Shown here: positions 52,910 to 61,687 of the stretch, one piece after another
Layout of the letters: each line of letters starts with the position of its first letter
Numbering within the stretch: position 1 is the first letter of the stretch
Assembly (NCBI GenBank): GCA_963923035.1
Contig: CAWUKT010000035.1
Span: 1 to 64,000, forward strand
Source of the DNA: CAWUKT01 sp963923035
GTDB lineage: Bacteria > Bacteroidota > Bacteroidia > J057 > JADKCL01
Length of the DNA stretch: 64,000 nt
Direction: 5' to 3'
Notes under the pieces: generated by a model
The model's database searches: none
Told to the model about the DNA's origin: nothing
Seen by the model: the letters and a program-made list of their open reading frames with translations, nothing else
Made by a program: the position numbers and the translations under genes

Positions 52910-55525
52910 ATGAATTTCAATAAATACACCATCAAATCGCAGGAAGCCCTTCAGCAGGGAGTCGAGATCGCGCAAGGCCTGAACCACCAGGCGCTCGAAG
53001 ACGGCCACCTCCTGAAGGCCCTTCTGTCCGCGGACGAAAGCCTCGTCCAACCGATGCTCAAGAAGATGGGGGTCAACGTCAGCTTCGTCCAAACCAAGGT
53101 GGATGAACTCATCCGCACCTACCCCGTAGTCACCGGCGGTGGCAAAGTTTATATCGGGAATACCCTCCAAAAAGTCCTCGACATTGCCCAGAAAGAAGCC
53201 AAGAAGGCCAAGGACGAATATGTGTCCCTGGAATTTCTGCTGCTGGGTTTGTTGAAAAGCAAAAGCCGGGCGGGCATCTTGTTGAAGGACCAGGGAATGG
53301 ACGAAAAAACGCTCCGCAAAGCCATTGCGGAGGTGCGCGGCGGCACCCAGGTGACCGACCAAAACGCGGAGGCCACCTACAATGCCCTCAAAAAATACGC
53401 GCGGGACCTCAACGACCTCGTGCGGGAAGGCAAGCTGGACCCCGTCATTGGACGGGACGAAGAGATTCGGCGGATTCTCCATATCCTCAGCCGCCGGACC
53501 AAGAACAACCCGATCCTGATCGGGGAGCCGGGCGTTGGGAAAACGGCCATTGCGGAGGGATTGGCCCACCGCGTTGTGGCGGGAGACGTCCCCGAAAACC
53601 TGAAAAGCAAGACCATTTTCTCCCTGGACATGGGCGCCCTGATCGCCGGGGCCAAGTACCGGGGCGAATTTGAAGAGCGCCTGAAGGCCGTCGTCAAAGA
53701 AGTCGTGAACTCCGATGGCGACATCATCCTCTTCATTGATGAGATCCATACCCTCGTCGGAGCGGGCGCTTCGGAAGGGGCCATGGACGCCGCCAATATC
53801 CTGAAGCCGGCCCTCGCCCGCGGGGAATTGCGTGCGATTGGTGCGACGACCCTCGACGAATACCAGAAATACATCGAGAAGGACAAGGCCCTCGAACGCC
53901 GCTTCCAGACCGTCCTCGTGGATGAGCCTTCGGTCGAAGATGCCGTCTCTATCCTGCGGGGCCTTAAGGAACGCTACGAGGCCCACCACGGGGTCCGCAT
54001 CACCGACGGGGCGATTGTCGCCGCCGTGGAGCTTTCCCACCGCTATATCAGCGACCGCCAATTGCCGGACAAGGCCATCGACCTCATGGACGAAGCCGCC
54101 GCCAAATTGCGCTTGGAAATCGACTCCATGCCCGAGGAACTCGAAGATTTGGAGCGCAACCTGCGCCGCCTGAAGATTGAACTGGAGGGGGTGAAGCGGG
54201 AAAACGATGCCCAGAAAATCTCCGATCTGCAATTGCAAATCGCCAATATCGAAGAGGACCGGAAGGGCTTGCGGGCGCATTGGGAGGAAGAAAAACGCAT
54301 CATCTCCGGGATCAAGGAGGCGCGACGGGCCATCGAGGCGCTGAAGGTCGACCTCGAATACGCCAACCGCAGCGCCGATTTCCAACGGGCCGCCGAGATT
54401 GAATACGGTCAGGTTCCGGAATTGGATAAGAAGACCAACGCGCTGGCGGCTGAATTGAGGGAGGTGCAGAAGGATCGGAAAATGCTGAACGAAGAGGTGG
54501 AATCGGAAATGATCGCGGAGATCGTGGGCCGTTGGACCGGTATCCCGGTCTCGAAGATGCTGGAAAGCGAACGCGTGAAATTGCTCCGCCTCGAAGAAGA
54601 ACTCGGCCGTCGCGTCATCGGCCAGAGCGAAGCCATCGTAGCCGTGTCCAATGCGATCCGCCGCTCCCGCGCCGGCCTCCAGGACCCGAATCGCCCCATC
54701 GGCAGCTTCATCTTCCTCGGCTCCACCGGGGTCGGCAAGACCGAGCTGGCCAAGGCCCTCGCCGAATTCCTCTTCAGCGACGAGACCGCGCTGGTGCGGA
54801 TCGACATGTCCGAATACCAAGAAAAACACAGCGTGAGCCGCCTCATTGGAGCGCCTCCCGGATACGTCGGGTACGACGAAGGCGGGCAGCTGACCGAAGC
54901 CGTTCGGCGGAAGCCTTACTCGGTGATCCTCCTCGATGAGATCGAGAAGGCCCACCCCGATGTCTTCAATATCCTTCTCCAGGTCCTCGACGATGGCCGC
55001 CTCACCGACAACAAGGGTCGGGTGGTCAACTTCAAGAACACGATCATCATCATGACCAGCAATCTGGGCTCGAATGTGATCCTGGAGAAACTCGGCGGAT
55101 TGACCGCCGAAAACCGCGATGCTTTGCTGGAAGATGTCCAGCAAACCACCTTTGGGCTGCTCAAGCAGCACCTCCGGCCCGAGTTCCTGAACCGATTGGA
55201 TGAGACCATCGTGTTCACCCCGCTCGACAAAGAGGAAATCTTCCAGATTGTGAAGTTGCAGGTGGACCTGCTGCGCCGCAAGATGGAAAAGATGGATGTC
55301 GTGATCGATTTCACGCCCAACGCGCTGCGGAAGATTGCCCAGCTGGGCTACGATCCGCAGTTCGGAGCCCGCCCGCTCAAGCGGGTCCTCCAACGGGCGG
55401 TGATCAACGAGCTGTCCCGCGAAATCCTCGCCGGTACGGTCGACAAAGATTCCGTCATCCTCGTGGACCTCGACAGCGAAGGCAATTTCCTCTTTGAGAA
55501 CAGCACCGCCGTCGTAGACATTTAA
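52910..55525 (+). CDS. clpB: ATP-dependent disaggregase ClpB
   Basis: An 871-residue full-length ClpB; ATG at 52910 is chosen because MNFNKYTIKSQEALQQGVEI is the family start. It has the N domain, NBD1 (GEPGVGKTAIAEGLA, LFIDEIHTLVGAG), the coiled-coil middle domain with KISDLQLQIANIEEDRKGLR, and NBD2 (GSTGVGKTELAKALAEFLFS, VILLDEIEKAHPDVFNILLQ). It acts with DnaK/DnaJ/GrpE to dissolve aggregates. It is useful as the reference for the reduced AAA+ protein at 11106-12293. Confidence 0.97.
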   Translation: MNFNKYTIKSQEALQQGVEIAQGLNHQALEDGHLLKALLSADESLVQPMLKKMGVNVSFVQTKVDELIRTYPVVTGGGKVYIGNTLQKVLDIAQKEAKKAKDEYVSLEFLLLGLLKSKSRAGILLKDQGMDEKTLRKAIAEVRGGTQVTDQNAEATYNALKKYARDLNDLVREGKLDPVIGRDEEIRRILHILSRRTKNNPILIGEPGVGKTAIAEGLAHRVVAGDVPENLKSKTIFSLDMGALIAGAKYRGEFEERLKAVVKEVVNSDGDIILFIDEIHTLVGAGASEGAMDAANILKPALARGELRAIGATTLDEYQKYIEKDKALERRFQTVLVDEPSVEDAVSILRGLKERYEAHHGVRITDGAIVAAVELSHRYISDRQLPDKAIDLMDEAAAKLRLEIDSMPEELEDLERNLRRLKIELEGVKRENDAQKISDLQLQIANIEEDRKGLRAHWEEEKRIISGIKEARRAIEALKVDLEYANRSADFQRAAEIEYGQVPELDKKTNALAAELREVQKDRKMLNEEVESEMIAEIVGRWTGIPVSKMLESERVKLLRLEEELGRRVIGQSEAIVAVSNAIRRSRAGLQDPNRPIGSFIFLGSTGVGKTELAKALAEFLFSDETALVRIDMSEYQEKHSVSRLIGAPPGYVGYDEGGQLTEAVRRKPYSVILLDEIEKAHPDVFNILLQVLDDGRLTDNKGRVVNFKNTIIIMTSNLGSNVILEKLGGLTAENRDALLEDVQQTTFGLLKQHLRPEFLNRLDETIVFTPLDKEEIFQIVKLQVDLLRRKMEKMDVVIDFTPNALRKIAQLGYDPQFGARPLKRVLQRAVINELSREILAGTVDKDSVILVDLDSEGNFLFENSTAVVDI

Positions 55526-55553
55526 CTGAGATATTCCAGACGACCTCGATATT

Positions 55554-55588
55554 TGCCCCGGGAGCTACTGCTTTCGGGGCATTTTTGT
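55554..55588 (+). terminator. Rho-independent terminator after clpB
   Basis: TGCCCCG (55554-55560) pairs with CGGGGCA (55575-55581), followed by TTTTTGTT. Confidence 0.8.
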
Positions 55589-55746
55589 TCTGCATTCACT
55601 CTTTCATGCTCTCTTTCCCCTGCATCCATCGAATTCTTAGGGCCATTCTTTTTATTTCAGCGGCAGAATTCACAAATTGGAGAACGTAAATCATTCTACA
55701 CCAACGATACTTTTAAAACAGCGAAATCATTTTTAGTCAGCCAGCT

Positions 55747-57966
55747 ATGAAATTTAAGATCTTCGTCTGCCTTATCATGGGGGTGATGCTTTTGGGAACC
55801 GGTCTTGACTTACCGGCTCAAAAATCCAAGCGCCTCACCAAAAAGGCCGACCGAAAATATGACCGCTACGCCTATTTCAAGGCCCTGAAATTCTATCGAA
55901 AAGCGGCTGAGAAGGATGCCACCAATCCCTATATCAACTTGCGGGTCGCCGATGCTTACCGTCATCTCGACAATCCGGCAGAAGCCGCCAAGTGGTACGA
56001 AGAGGCACTCTTTTACCCTGAAAACCAAGGCGAATCCATCAATTACCTGCACTATATCCGCTCCCTCATGGAGATTCAGCGGTACGAGGAAGCGGGTAAC
56101 ATTGTAGATGCCTACCTGAAGCGGTTCCCGGGCGACGAACTCGGCACCAACCTCAAGGTGTCTACCCGCGATTACCCCTTGTTCCTGAAAGATTCCAGCC
56201 TCGTAACCGTTTACAACCTCGCCATCAACTCCCCCGAATCCGACTTTGGTCCTACCTTGAATGATGGGAAGGTGATCTTTAGTTCGGCCCAGGAGAAGGA
56301 GCAGATGATTTTTGGGTGGAATGGACGCTACTTCCTGCAATTGTACACTGGCACAATTGGGGAAGAGACCTACGAATTGGAGGATGTGGAGCAGTTTCGG
56401 GGAAATGTCAATACGAAATACCACGAAGCCATCGTGGCCTTCACGCCCGAACAGGACGCCATGTACTTTACCCGGAACAACTTCTACAAGGGCAAACGCG
56501 GCTCCAACGTAGAAGGAGCTACCCTGCTCAAGATTTTCCGGGCGGAGAAGCAAGGCAAAAAGTGGGGCAAAGTCGAAGGCATCCACTTCAACAGCGACGA
56601 ATACTCCGTCGGCCATCCCAGCCTCAGCAGCGATGGCCAAATCATGTACTTCACCTCGGACATGCCGGGCGGCTACGGGGGAACGGATATCTGGAAAACG
56701 GAATGGAATGGCGAGGATTGGGGCAAACCCATCAACCTCGGCCCCAGCATCAATACTCCCGCGGACGAAATGTTCCCCTGGATTTCCAACGAAAACATCC
56801 TCTATTTCTCCTCGGAAGGACTTCCCGGCCTCGGCGGCCTGGACCTGTTCTCGAGTGAGATGCAGGGCAGCAGCTTTGCCAAGCCCAAAAACCTCGGCGC
56901 CCCGCTGAACTCGTCCCGCGACGACTTCCAGCTCGTCCTCACCGACGATGGCCAGGGAGGCTATTTTTCCTCCAACCGGCCCCGCGGCAAAGGCGACGAC
57001 GATATTTACTCCTTTGCGTTCCGCCGCATCCAGTACCGCGGCCTGGTCGTCGACAAGGCGACCCAGGAGCCCATCGACAAGGCCAGCGTCCAATTGCTGG
57101 ACGAGGAGAAGATCCGCTACTTCAACTTCACCGATCCCGAGGGCATCTTCGCCCAAGGCATGGACTCCCTCTACCCGTGGGAAATCCTCGTGGCCAAGGA
57201 AGGCTACCAGGTGGAGCGCCTCCAACTGAAAGATGCTACCGCCACCGAAGATGGCCTGTTCGCGAAGGTAGAACTGGTTCCCTGTGGCGAAGGCCCCTAT
57301 ATGGAGCCGGACAGCTCTCCCTCGCTGGTCCTGAATGGCGTCATCAAGGATACCCTCGGCAATCCCATCAAAAAGGGCAAGGTTCGGATCATCCGGGAAA
57401 TCGACGTGACCGACTCCCGCTTTACCGCCAACCTCAAACCGGGTGAAGATTATATCGTCGAGGTCGAAACGCCTGAGTTCCCCTCGGCTACCCGTACCTA
57501 CGGCATCCCGAACAACGTCACCGATCCTGAAGTTCCGCTGGAGGCCATTTTCGGTCCCAACGAGCTGCCTCCGGGCCGCGTATTCTTCATCATCTACTAC
57601 GACTTCGACGAGTCCTATATCCGGGACCCGGACGCCCGTCCCGAGCTCGACCGGGTCGTGGCCTTCATGAAGAAGTATCCCGGCGTGAAGGTGGAACTCG
57701 GTTCCCATACGGACAGCCGGGGCACCGACCAGTACAACGTGGGCCTGAGTAACCGCCGCGCCAACGAAGCCTTTGCTTATATCACCTCCAAAGGCATTTC
57801 GTCGAACCGCCTCAGCAAGGCGTGGTACGGCGAGCGCGTGCTGGATCAGCCCTGCCCCGATGGCGTGGATTGTACCGAAGAATTGCACCAGTTGAACCGG
57901 CGAACCGAGTTCAAGATTGTGGGTTGGGAAGGCGGCTTCCGCACGGGCCCGGATTTCCAGAAATAA
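55747..57966 (+). CDS. PorE-like protein: TPR, PD40/WD40, OmpA C-terminal domain
   Basis: A 739-residue exported protein (signal LIMGVMLLGTGLDLPAQ). A TPR region covers about 30-130 (YFKALKFYRKAAEKDATNPY). PD40/WD40-like beta blades follow (DFGPTLNDGKVIFSSAQ, GHPSLSSDGQIMYFTSDMPG), then a carboxypeptidase-regulatory-like domain. An OmpA peptidoglycan-binding domain fills about 610-735 (IIYYDFDESYIRD, VELGSHTDSRGTDQYNVGLS, LNRRTEFKIVG). This order matches PorE, which anchors the type IX secretion apparatus to peptidoglycan, and many paralogs in the phylum. There is no lipobox Cys at the signal end. Terminators lie on both sides, so it is monocistronic. Confidence 0.85.
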   Translation: MKFKIFVCLIMGVMLLGTGLDLPAQKSKRLTKKADRKYDRYAYFKALKFYRKAAEKDATNPYINLRVADAYRHLDNPAEAAKWYEEALFYPENQGESINYLHYIRSLMEIQRYEEAGNIVDAYLKRFPGDELGTNLKVSTRDYPLFLKDSSLVTVYNLAINSPESDFGPTLNDGKVIFSSAQEKEQMIFGWNGRYFLQLYTGTIGEETYELEDVEQFRGNVNTKYHEAIVAFTPEQDAMYFTRNNFYKGKRGSNVEGATLLKIFRAEKQGKKWGKVEGIHFNSDEYSVGHPSLSSDGQIMYFTSDMPGGYGGTDIWKTEWNGEDWGKPINLGPSINTPADEMFPWISNENILYFSSEGLPGLGGLDLFSSEMQGSSFAKPKNLGAPLNSSRDDFQLVLTDDGQGGYFSSNRPRGKGDDDIYSFAFRRIQYRGLVVDKATQEPIDKASVQLLDEEKIRYFNFTDPEGIFAQGMDSLYPWEILVAKEGYQVERLQLKDATATEDGLFAKVELVPCGEGPYMEPDSSPSLVLNGVIKDTLGNPIKKGKVRIIREIDVTDSRFTANLKPGEDYIVEVETPEFPSATRTYGIPNNVTDPEVPLEAIFGPNELPPGRVFFIIYYDFDESYIRDPDARPELDRVVAFMKKYPGVKVELGSHTDSRGTDQYNVGLSNRRANEAFAYITSKGISSNRLSKAWYGERVLDQPCPDGVDCTEELHQLNRRTEFKIVGWEGGFRTGPDFQK

Positions 57967-57997
57967 TGGCTTAGGAGTCCATTTTATGCTCCCGAAA

Positions 57998-58027
57998 AGA
58001 GGAATCACCCCGGTGGTTCCTTTTTTG
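57998..58027 (+). terminator. Rho-independent terminator after the OmpA-family gene
   Basis: GGAATCACC (58001-58009) pairs with GGTGGTTCC (58012-58020) with one G-T pair; flanking A and T runs extend the stem. TTTTTTG follows. Confidence 0.78.
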
Positions 58028-58092
58028 TTTTTCGGCGTCCGAAGCGGCGGATCGGATTGTTCCTTGTCCGAGGGATTGGTACTTTTGTGGTC

Positions 58093-58743
58093 ATGTTGGA
58101 CACATTCAAACACCAGGGCCAGCGGAGGAAACTGGTCGAATTGTTGCGGGAGAAAGGGATTCCGGACGAGGAAGTCCTGGCTGCGATTGGCCGGGTGCCG
58201 CGCCACGGGTTTGTGGAGAGCGGCATTGCGGGAGCGGCCTACGAGGACCGGCCACTGCCCATCGGAGATGGGCAAACCATTTCCCAGCCCTATACTGTCG
58301 CGGCCCAATCGACCCTGCTCAAGGTCAAGCCCGGTATGAAGGTGTTGGAAATTGGGACGGGATCGGGCTACCAGGCCGCAGTCCTGTGCGAACTGGGGGC
58401 GAAGGTGTACAGCATTGAACGGATTCGCAGCATTTACAACAAGACGAAGGAGTTACTGGACGACCTCGGCTACAAGGCCCGGCTCAAGTACGGGGATGGG
58501 TCCGCCGGCTGGCGGATGTTGGCGCCGTTCGACCGGATCATTGTGACGGCAGCGAGTCCCGGCATTCCCGCTCCGCTCAAGGAGCAATTGGCGATTGGCG
58601 GGCGGATGGTCATCCCCTTCGGCGACCGCAAAACCCAACACATGGGCGTCGTGACCCGGAAAAGCAAGGAGGAGTTCATCATTGAGCGCAAAGGCAACTT
58701 TGCATTTGTCCCCATGATCGGGAAGCACGGCTGGAAGGACTGA
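58093..58743 (+). CDS. pcm: Protein-L-isoaspartate O-methyltransferase
   Basis: A 216-residue enzyme. The ATG at 58093 opens on the family start MLDTFKHQGQRRKLVELLRE. Motifs are QTISQPYTVAAQSTLLKVKP, the SAM site VLEIGTGSGYQAAVLCEL, and the C-terminal RIIVTAASPGIPAPLKEQLA. It repairs isoaspartyl residues in aged proteins in the cytoplasm. A terminator lies upstream. Confidence 0.95.
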   Translation: MLDTFKHQGQRRKLVELLREKGIPDEEVLAAIGRVPRHGFVESGIAGAAYEDRPLPIGDGQTISQPYTVAAQSTLLKVKPGMKVLEIGTGSGYQAAVLCELGAKVYSIERIRSIYNKTKELLDDLGYKARLKYGDGSAGWRMLAPFDRIIVTAASPGIPAPLKEQLAIGGRMVIPFGDRKTQHMGVVTRKSKEEFIIERKGNFAFVPMIGKHGWKD

Positions 58744-58884
58744 ACCCTCCCCATCGGTTTTTCTCCCCCTTTTTTCATTCTCCACTCCCCCCAGACAACG
58801 CATCCCTGAGCTCCCCAACTTAGGTCCTAAAGGGTTCTTTTCGGCGAAACCAATGGATTTATTTGCATATTGGTGTCCTGGCTT

Positions 58885-59361
58885 ATGGTGCGACTATTTT
58901 TCATTATTCCCCTCCTAACCTTCCTCTCTATTGGGCCCCATCTTTCTGTGGCCCAAACGGTTCTGGACTTGCCGGACTCCTTGCAGGCCCCCGAGCAGGT
59001 CGACACCACTTATATGAAGGCCTTGTTGACCCATGCCGACAAGATCCTTCCGGTCAATCCAACCCAGGCCCAGTCCGTATTTCTCCACGCCGTCTCCCTT
59101 TCGGACTCCTTCGGCTTCAATTCGGCCAAGGCCCGCGGACTCTACGGTACCGGTCTCTCCCATTCCTATCTCGGGCAATCCTCCGCAGCAATTGCATGGT
59201 TCGACAGCGCTGCCACCCTGTACCTGGACCTCGACGACAGCCTCCAATATTTCCGTTCCATCTTCATGAAAGGAGCCAACTACGGCAATATGGGACATTA
59301 TAACCAGGCGATGGAGGCCGATATGTTGTCGCTGGATTATTTCAGACGGACGGACGGATAA
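58885..59361 (+). CDS. TPR sensor kinase, N-terminal fragment (frame broken at 59345-59361)
   Basis: A 158-residue fragment beginning MVRLFFIIPLLTFLSIGPHL, a signal peptide, followed by TPR-type helices (ALLTHADKILPVNPTQAQSV, SHSYLGQSSAAIAWFDSAAT, GANYGNMGHYNQAMEADMLS). It stops at TAA 59359-59361, directly after a GACG tandem repeat. The next frame continues the same TPR pattern from 59369 to a full histidine kinase. Removing one 4-base unit restores a single open frame (…FRRTDNLDMIA…). I regard 58885-60934 as one gene interrupted either by phase-variable slippage, a real mutation or a sequencing error. Confidence 0.75.
   Translation: MVRLFFIIPLLTFLSIGPHLSVAQTVLDLPDSLQAPEQVDTTYMKALLTHADKILPVNPTQAQSVFLHAVSLSDSFGFNSAKARGLYGTGLSHSYLGQSSAAIAWFDSAATLYLDLDDSLQYFRSIFMKGANYGNMGHYNQAMEADMLSLDYFRRTDG
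59345..59358 (+). repeat. Tetranucleotide GACG tandem repeat at a frameshift
   Basis: The 14 bases GACGGACGGACGGA are three and a half GACG units. The frame shifts exactly here between the two kinase fragments. Short tandem repeats of 4 bases are classic slippage sites, though three copies are few for active phase variation. Confidence 0.8.
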
Positions 59362-59368
59362 CCTGGAC

Positions 59369-60934
59369 ATGATTGCGCGGACCACGAACAATATCGGGAA
59401 CCTCCTGTACACGCAGAAGAAGTTTGGGGCGGCCATTGAGTACTACGAGGAAGCGATTGAAGGGGGGCGGGAAGTCGGGGAAATGATCCTGGAATCGGTG
59501 GCCATGGCGAATGTGGCGTTTTGTTACGGAAAAATGGACAGTCTGGAAAAGGGCAAGGCCTACTTCCAGGAGGTTTACGATTTCAATCTGGACAATGAGG
59601 TCTTGTTCGTGCACGGGCAGGTCTGCGCTGAGTTTGCCGACCTCAAAATATCCCTGGGCGACCTGGAGGGGGCGAAAAAATTGTTGGAGGAATCACTGGC
59701 CCGGTCCGGGGAGGTCAGCGACTCTACCACCATCGGGAATGCATGGAGCATTTATGCCCGGGTATTTATGGAGGAAAGGAAGCCGCAACAAGCCATTGCT
59801 TATTTGGAGAAGGCCCTGGACATTGCCGAGCGCTACGAAGACCCTGAATTGGGGATCAAAGCGGGCAAGACCCTGAGTGATATTTACCGGCAGGAAGGAG
59901 AAATGGAATTGGCGCTCAACAGTTTCCAAGCCTATATCACATTGCGGGACAGTGTGTATGCGAAGGAAAAAAGCCAACAGCTCGCCGAATTGACCTCTAT
60001 TCTTCAGACGGAACGGAAACAACTGGAACTGGACCAACTCAAAGCCGAAAAGGAGTTTCAAGACCATGTGGTAGGGCAACAAAGACGGTTCATTTCCGGT
60101 CTGGCGGTGGCTTTTGGAGTCGCTCTGGTCATGTTGGTGATCGTGGTGGTGGGAGAACGGCGGCGGCGGAGAACCAATCAATCGCTGGCCGAACGCAATG
60201 CCTTTATCGCCGCTCAGAAACAGGAGATTGAGGCGCAGAATATCACCCTCGAAGCCAAAAACCAGGAGATCGAAAGCCTGATCGAGATTGTGGCCCACGA
60301 CTTGAAAGCCCCCATTTCCAAGACCAAGGCACTTCTGGACATGGTGGACCGGGGAGCAACTGATCCCCAAACGAATACCTATCTGGACATGGCGGAGAAG
60401 GTGTTGGGGAATAGTGAGGAATTGATCCGTGATATTCTGATCATCCGAAACCTGGAACAGGAATCGGGCCTCCTGAAGACCATACCGGTCGACTTGGTGG
60501 GCCTGTTGAAGGAGACCGCCCAGGCCTATTTAGGCACCAGCGAAGCCAAGGAGATTCGCCTCGTCCACCAATTGCCCGCCAATACTCCTTTGGTCACCAC
60601 CAATGCCCAAGCCGTCCAGCGCATTGTCGAGAACCTCCTCTCCAATGCCATCAAGTTTTCGCCGGCGGGCACTGAAGTCGTGCTTCAGCTCGAATCGCTC
60701 GCAGGTGGAACGAAGATTTCGGTCACGGACCAAGGCCCCGGGATTTCCCGGGAAGACCAAGCACGGATGTTCCAGAAGTTTCAACGCCTCGCGGCGACCC
60801 CGACCGGCGGCGAGAGCAGCACGGGCCTGGGCCTGGCAATTGCCAAGACGCTCGCCGAACGACTCGGCGGCCAGATTTCCGTGGAGAGCGAGTTGGGGCA
60901 AGGCGCGCGGTTTACGTTGGAGTTGCCGGGGTGA
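59369..60934 (+). CDS. TPR histidine kinase, C-terminal fragment
   Basis: A 521-residue product if initiated at the ATG at 59369. It continues the TPR array (ARTTNNIGNLLYTQKKFGAA, EKGKAYFQEVYDF, KPQQAIAYLEKALDIAERYE), has one membrane helix (FISGLAVAFGVALVMLVIVV), a coiled coil and a HisKA/HATPase pair: H-box IEIVAHDLKAPISKTKALLD, N-box RIVENLLSNAIKFS, VTDQGPGIS and STGLGLAIAKTLAERLG. No receiver or output domain is present. This architecture is common in Bacteroidota. It is probably the rest of the gene starting at 58885. Confidence 0.85.
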   Translation: MIARTTNNIGNLLYTQKKFGAAIEYYEEAIEGGREVGEMILESVAMANVAFCYGKMDSLEKGKAYFQEVYDFNLDNEVLFVHGQVCAEFADLKISLGDLEGAKKLLEESLARSGEVSDSTTIGNAWSIYARVFMEERKPQQAIAYLEKALDIAERYEDPELGIKAGKTLSDIYRQEGEMELALNSFQAYITLRDSVYAKEKSQQLAELTSILQTERKQLELDQLKAEKEFQDHVVGQQRRFISGLAVAFGVALVMLVIVVVGERRRRRTNQSLAERNAFIAAQKQEIEAQNITLEAKNQEIESLIEIVAHDLKAPISKTKALLDMVDRGATDPQTNTYLDMAEKVLGNSEELIRDILIIRNLEQESGLLKTIPVDLVGLLKETAQAYLGTSEAKEIRLVHQLPANTPLVTTNAQAVQRIVENLLSNAIKFSPAGTEVVLQLESLAGGTKISVTDQGPGISREDQARMFQKFQRLAATPTGGESSTGLGLAIAKTLAERLGGQISVESELGQGARFTLELPG

Positions 60935-61130
60935 TGAAGACGGGCTAGCCAAGCTCTCCATTCCCAGGCCTTCTTGGTCCTTTCCTTTGGGGCGAGCCTG
61001 CCGTCACTTCCTGCATGATAGCCCCCAACGATTCTTCTCTACTTCGCCCATTTTCCCTCTTTTCTCAGCCGATTTTGGGGTCATCTTCGAATATCCTTGG
61101 GCGCTCCCAGCGATGGACTGGGCCGGCCCT

Positions 61131-61370
61131 ACGCCGAGGTGAGCACGCCCAGCCCAACCCCAGGGGGTGCCCAAAGGTCAGCCGGGCGGGCCCGGCCCTT
61201 GGTTGGGAAGGCCCAGCGAGTAGCCAGGCCCGTCCAGCCTGCCCATGGGAGCGGCCTAAAGGGTAGCTGGGCGCGCCCAGCTACCAGGCGGGAAGGTCCC
61301 ACGCCGAGGCGGGCTGCTCCGGCCCAACCCCAGGGGGTGCCCGGCGGTTCGCCGGGCTGGCCCAGCTCCA
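61131..61370. repeat. Pair of imperfect 70-base direct repeats
   Basis: 61131-61200 and 61301-61370 align at an offset of 170 bases and agree at about three quarters of positions by eye. They share ACGCCGAGG and the exact 21-base core starting GCCCAACCCCAGGGGG (61152-61172 and 61322-61342). The palindrome at 61262-61285 lies between them. Confidence 0.75.
61262..61285. repeat. Perfect 24-bp palindrome
   Basis: GGTAGCTGGGCG followed directly by its exact reverse complement CGCCCAGCTACC, with no loop. It could form a cruciform or hairpin or be a dimeric protein-binding site. Confidence 0.85.
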
Positions 61371-61627
61371 CGTAGGGCCAGCTGACCTCTCCCCTGGGAA
61401 TCGGTCGGACCTACCCTAACCCCGTCAAGTCCTGGTAGTGGAACCGCTCGACTCCCCGTTGAATTGATGCAGTTCAGCCCCCGGGCCCACCTACCGTTTT
61501 CTTGAACGTGTCCGCCTCCCTCGCTGGGCGGTGTCACCTCCGGGTTGGGCCTGCGGACCTCGGGACTGGAGGGGGCCGTTTCTCTAAAGACTTCATTGGC
61601 CATTTCCTTCCCCCAATTCTGCTCCCT

Positions 61628-61662
61628 AAAAAAAGAAGGCGCCCCTTGATGAGACGCCTTCT
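61628..61662 (-). terminator. Terminator of the arylsulfotransferase-like gene
   Basis: On the minus strand AGAAGGCG (61662-61655) pairs with CGCCTTCT (61641-61634), followed by a run of T (61634-61628). It starts 26 bases after the gene's stop. Confidence 0.82.
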
Positions 61663-61687
61663 CGTTATTTAAAAAGAGTTGAGTCGC

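Larger units (their letters stand above)
60935..61627. other. Non-coding stretch with GC-rich repeats
   Basis: About 690 bases between the kinase and the arylsulfotransferase terminator contain no gene I can support; open frames here are Pro/Gly/Ala-rich low-complexity translations in every frame. The middle (61085-61400) is very GC-rich and holds imperfect repeats and a long palindrome; the right part (61400-61627) is mixed sequence with no clear feature. Confidence 0.6.

Noticed and set aside
52892..55393. 833-residue open frame antisense to clpB
   Set aside because: It mirrors the whole ClpB gene, and its translation is His/Phe/Leu-rich with no domain. High third-position GC in the sense gene removes antisense stop codons.
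55810..58308. 832-residue open frame antisense to the PorE-like gene and pcm
   Set aside because: It spans two clearly real plus-strand genes and a terminator and has no recognisable protein features.
61097..61603. Several frames of 80-115 residues in the GC-rich intergenic block
   Set aside because: All are Pro/Gly/Ala/Arg low-complexity translations of repeats in different frames and lack any start context.
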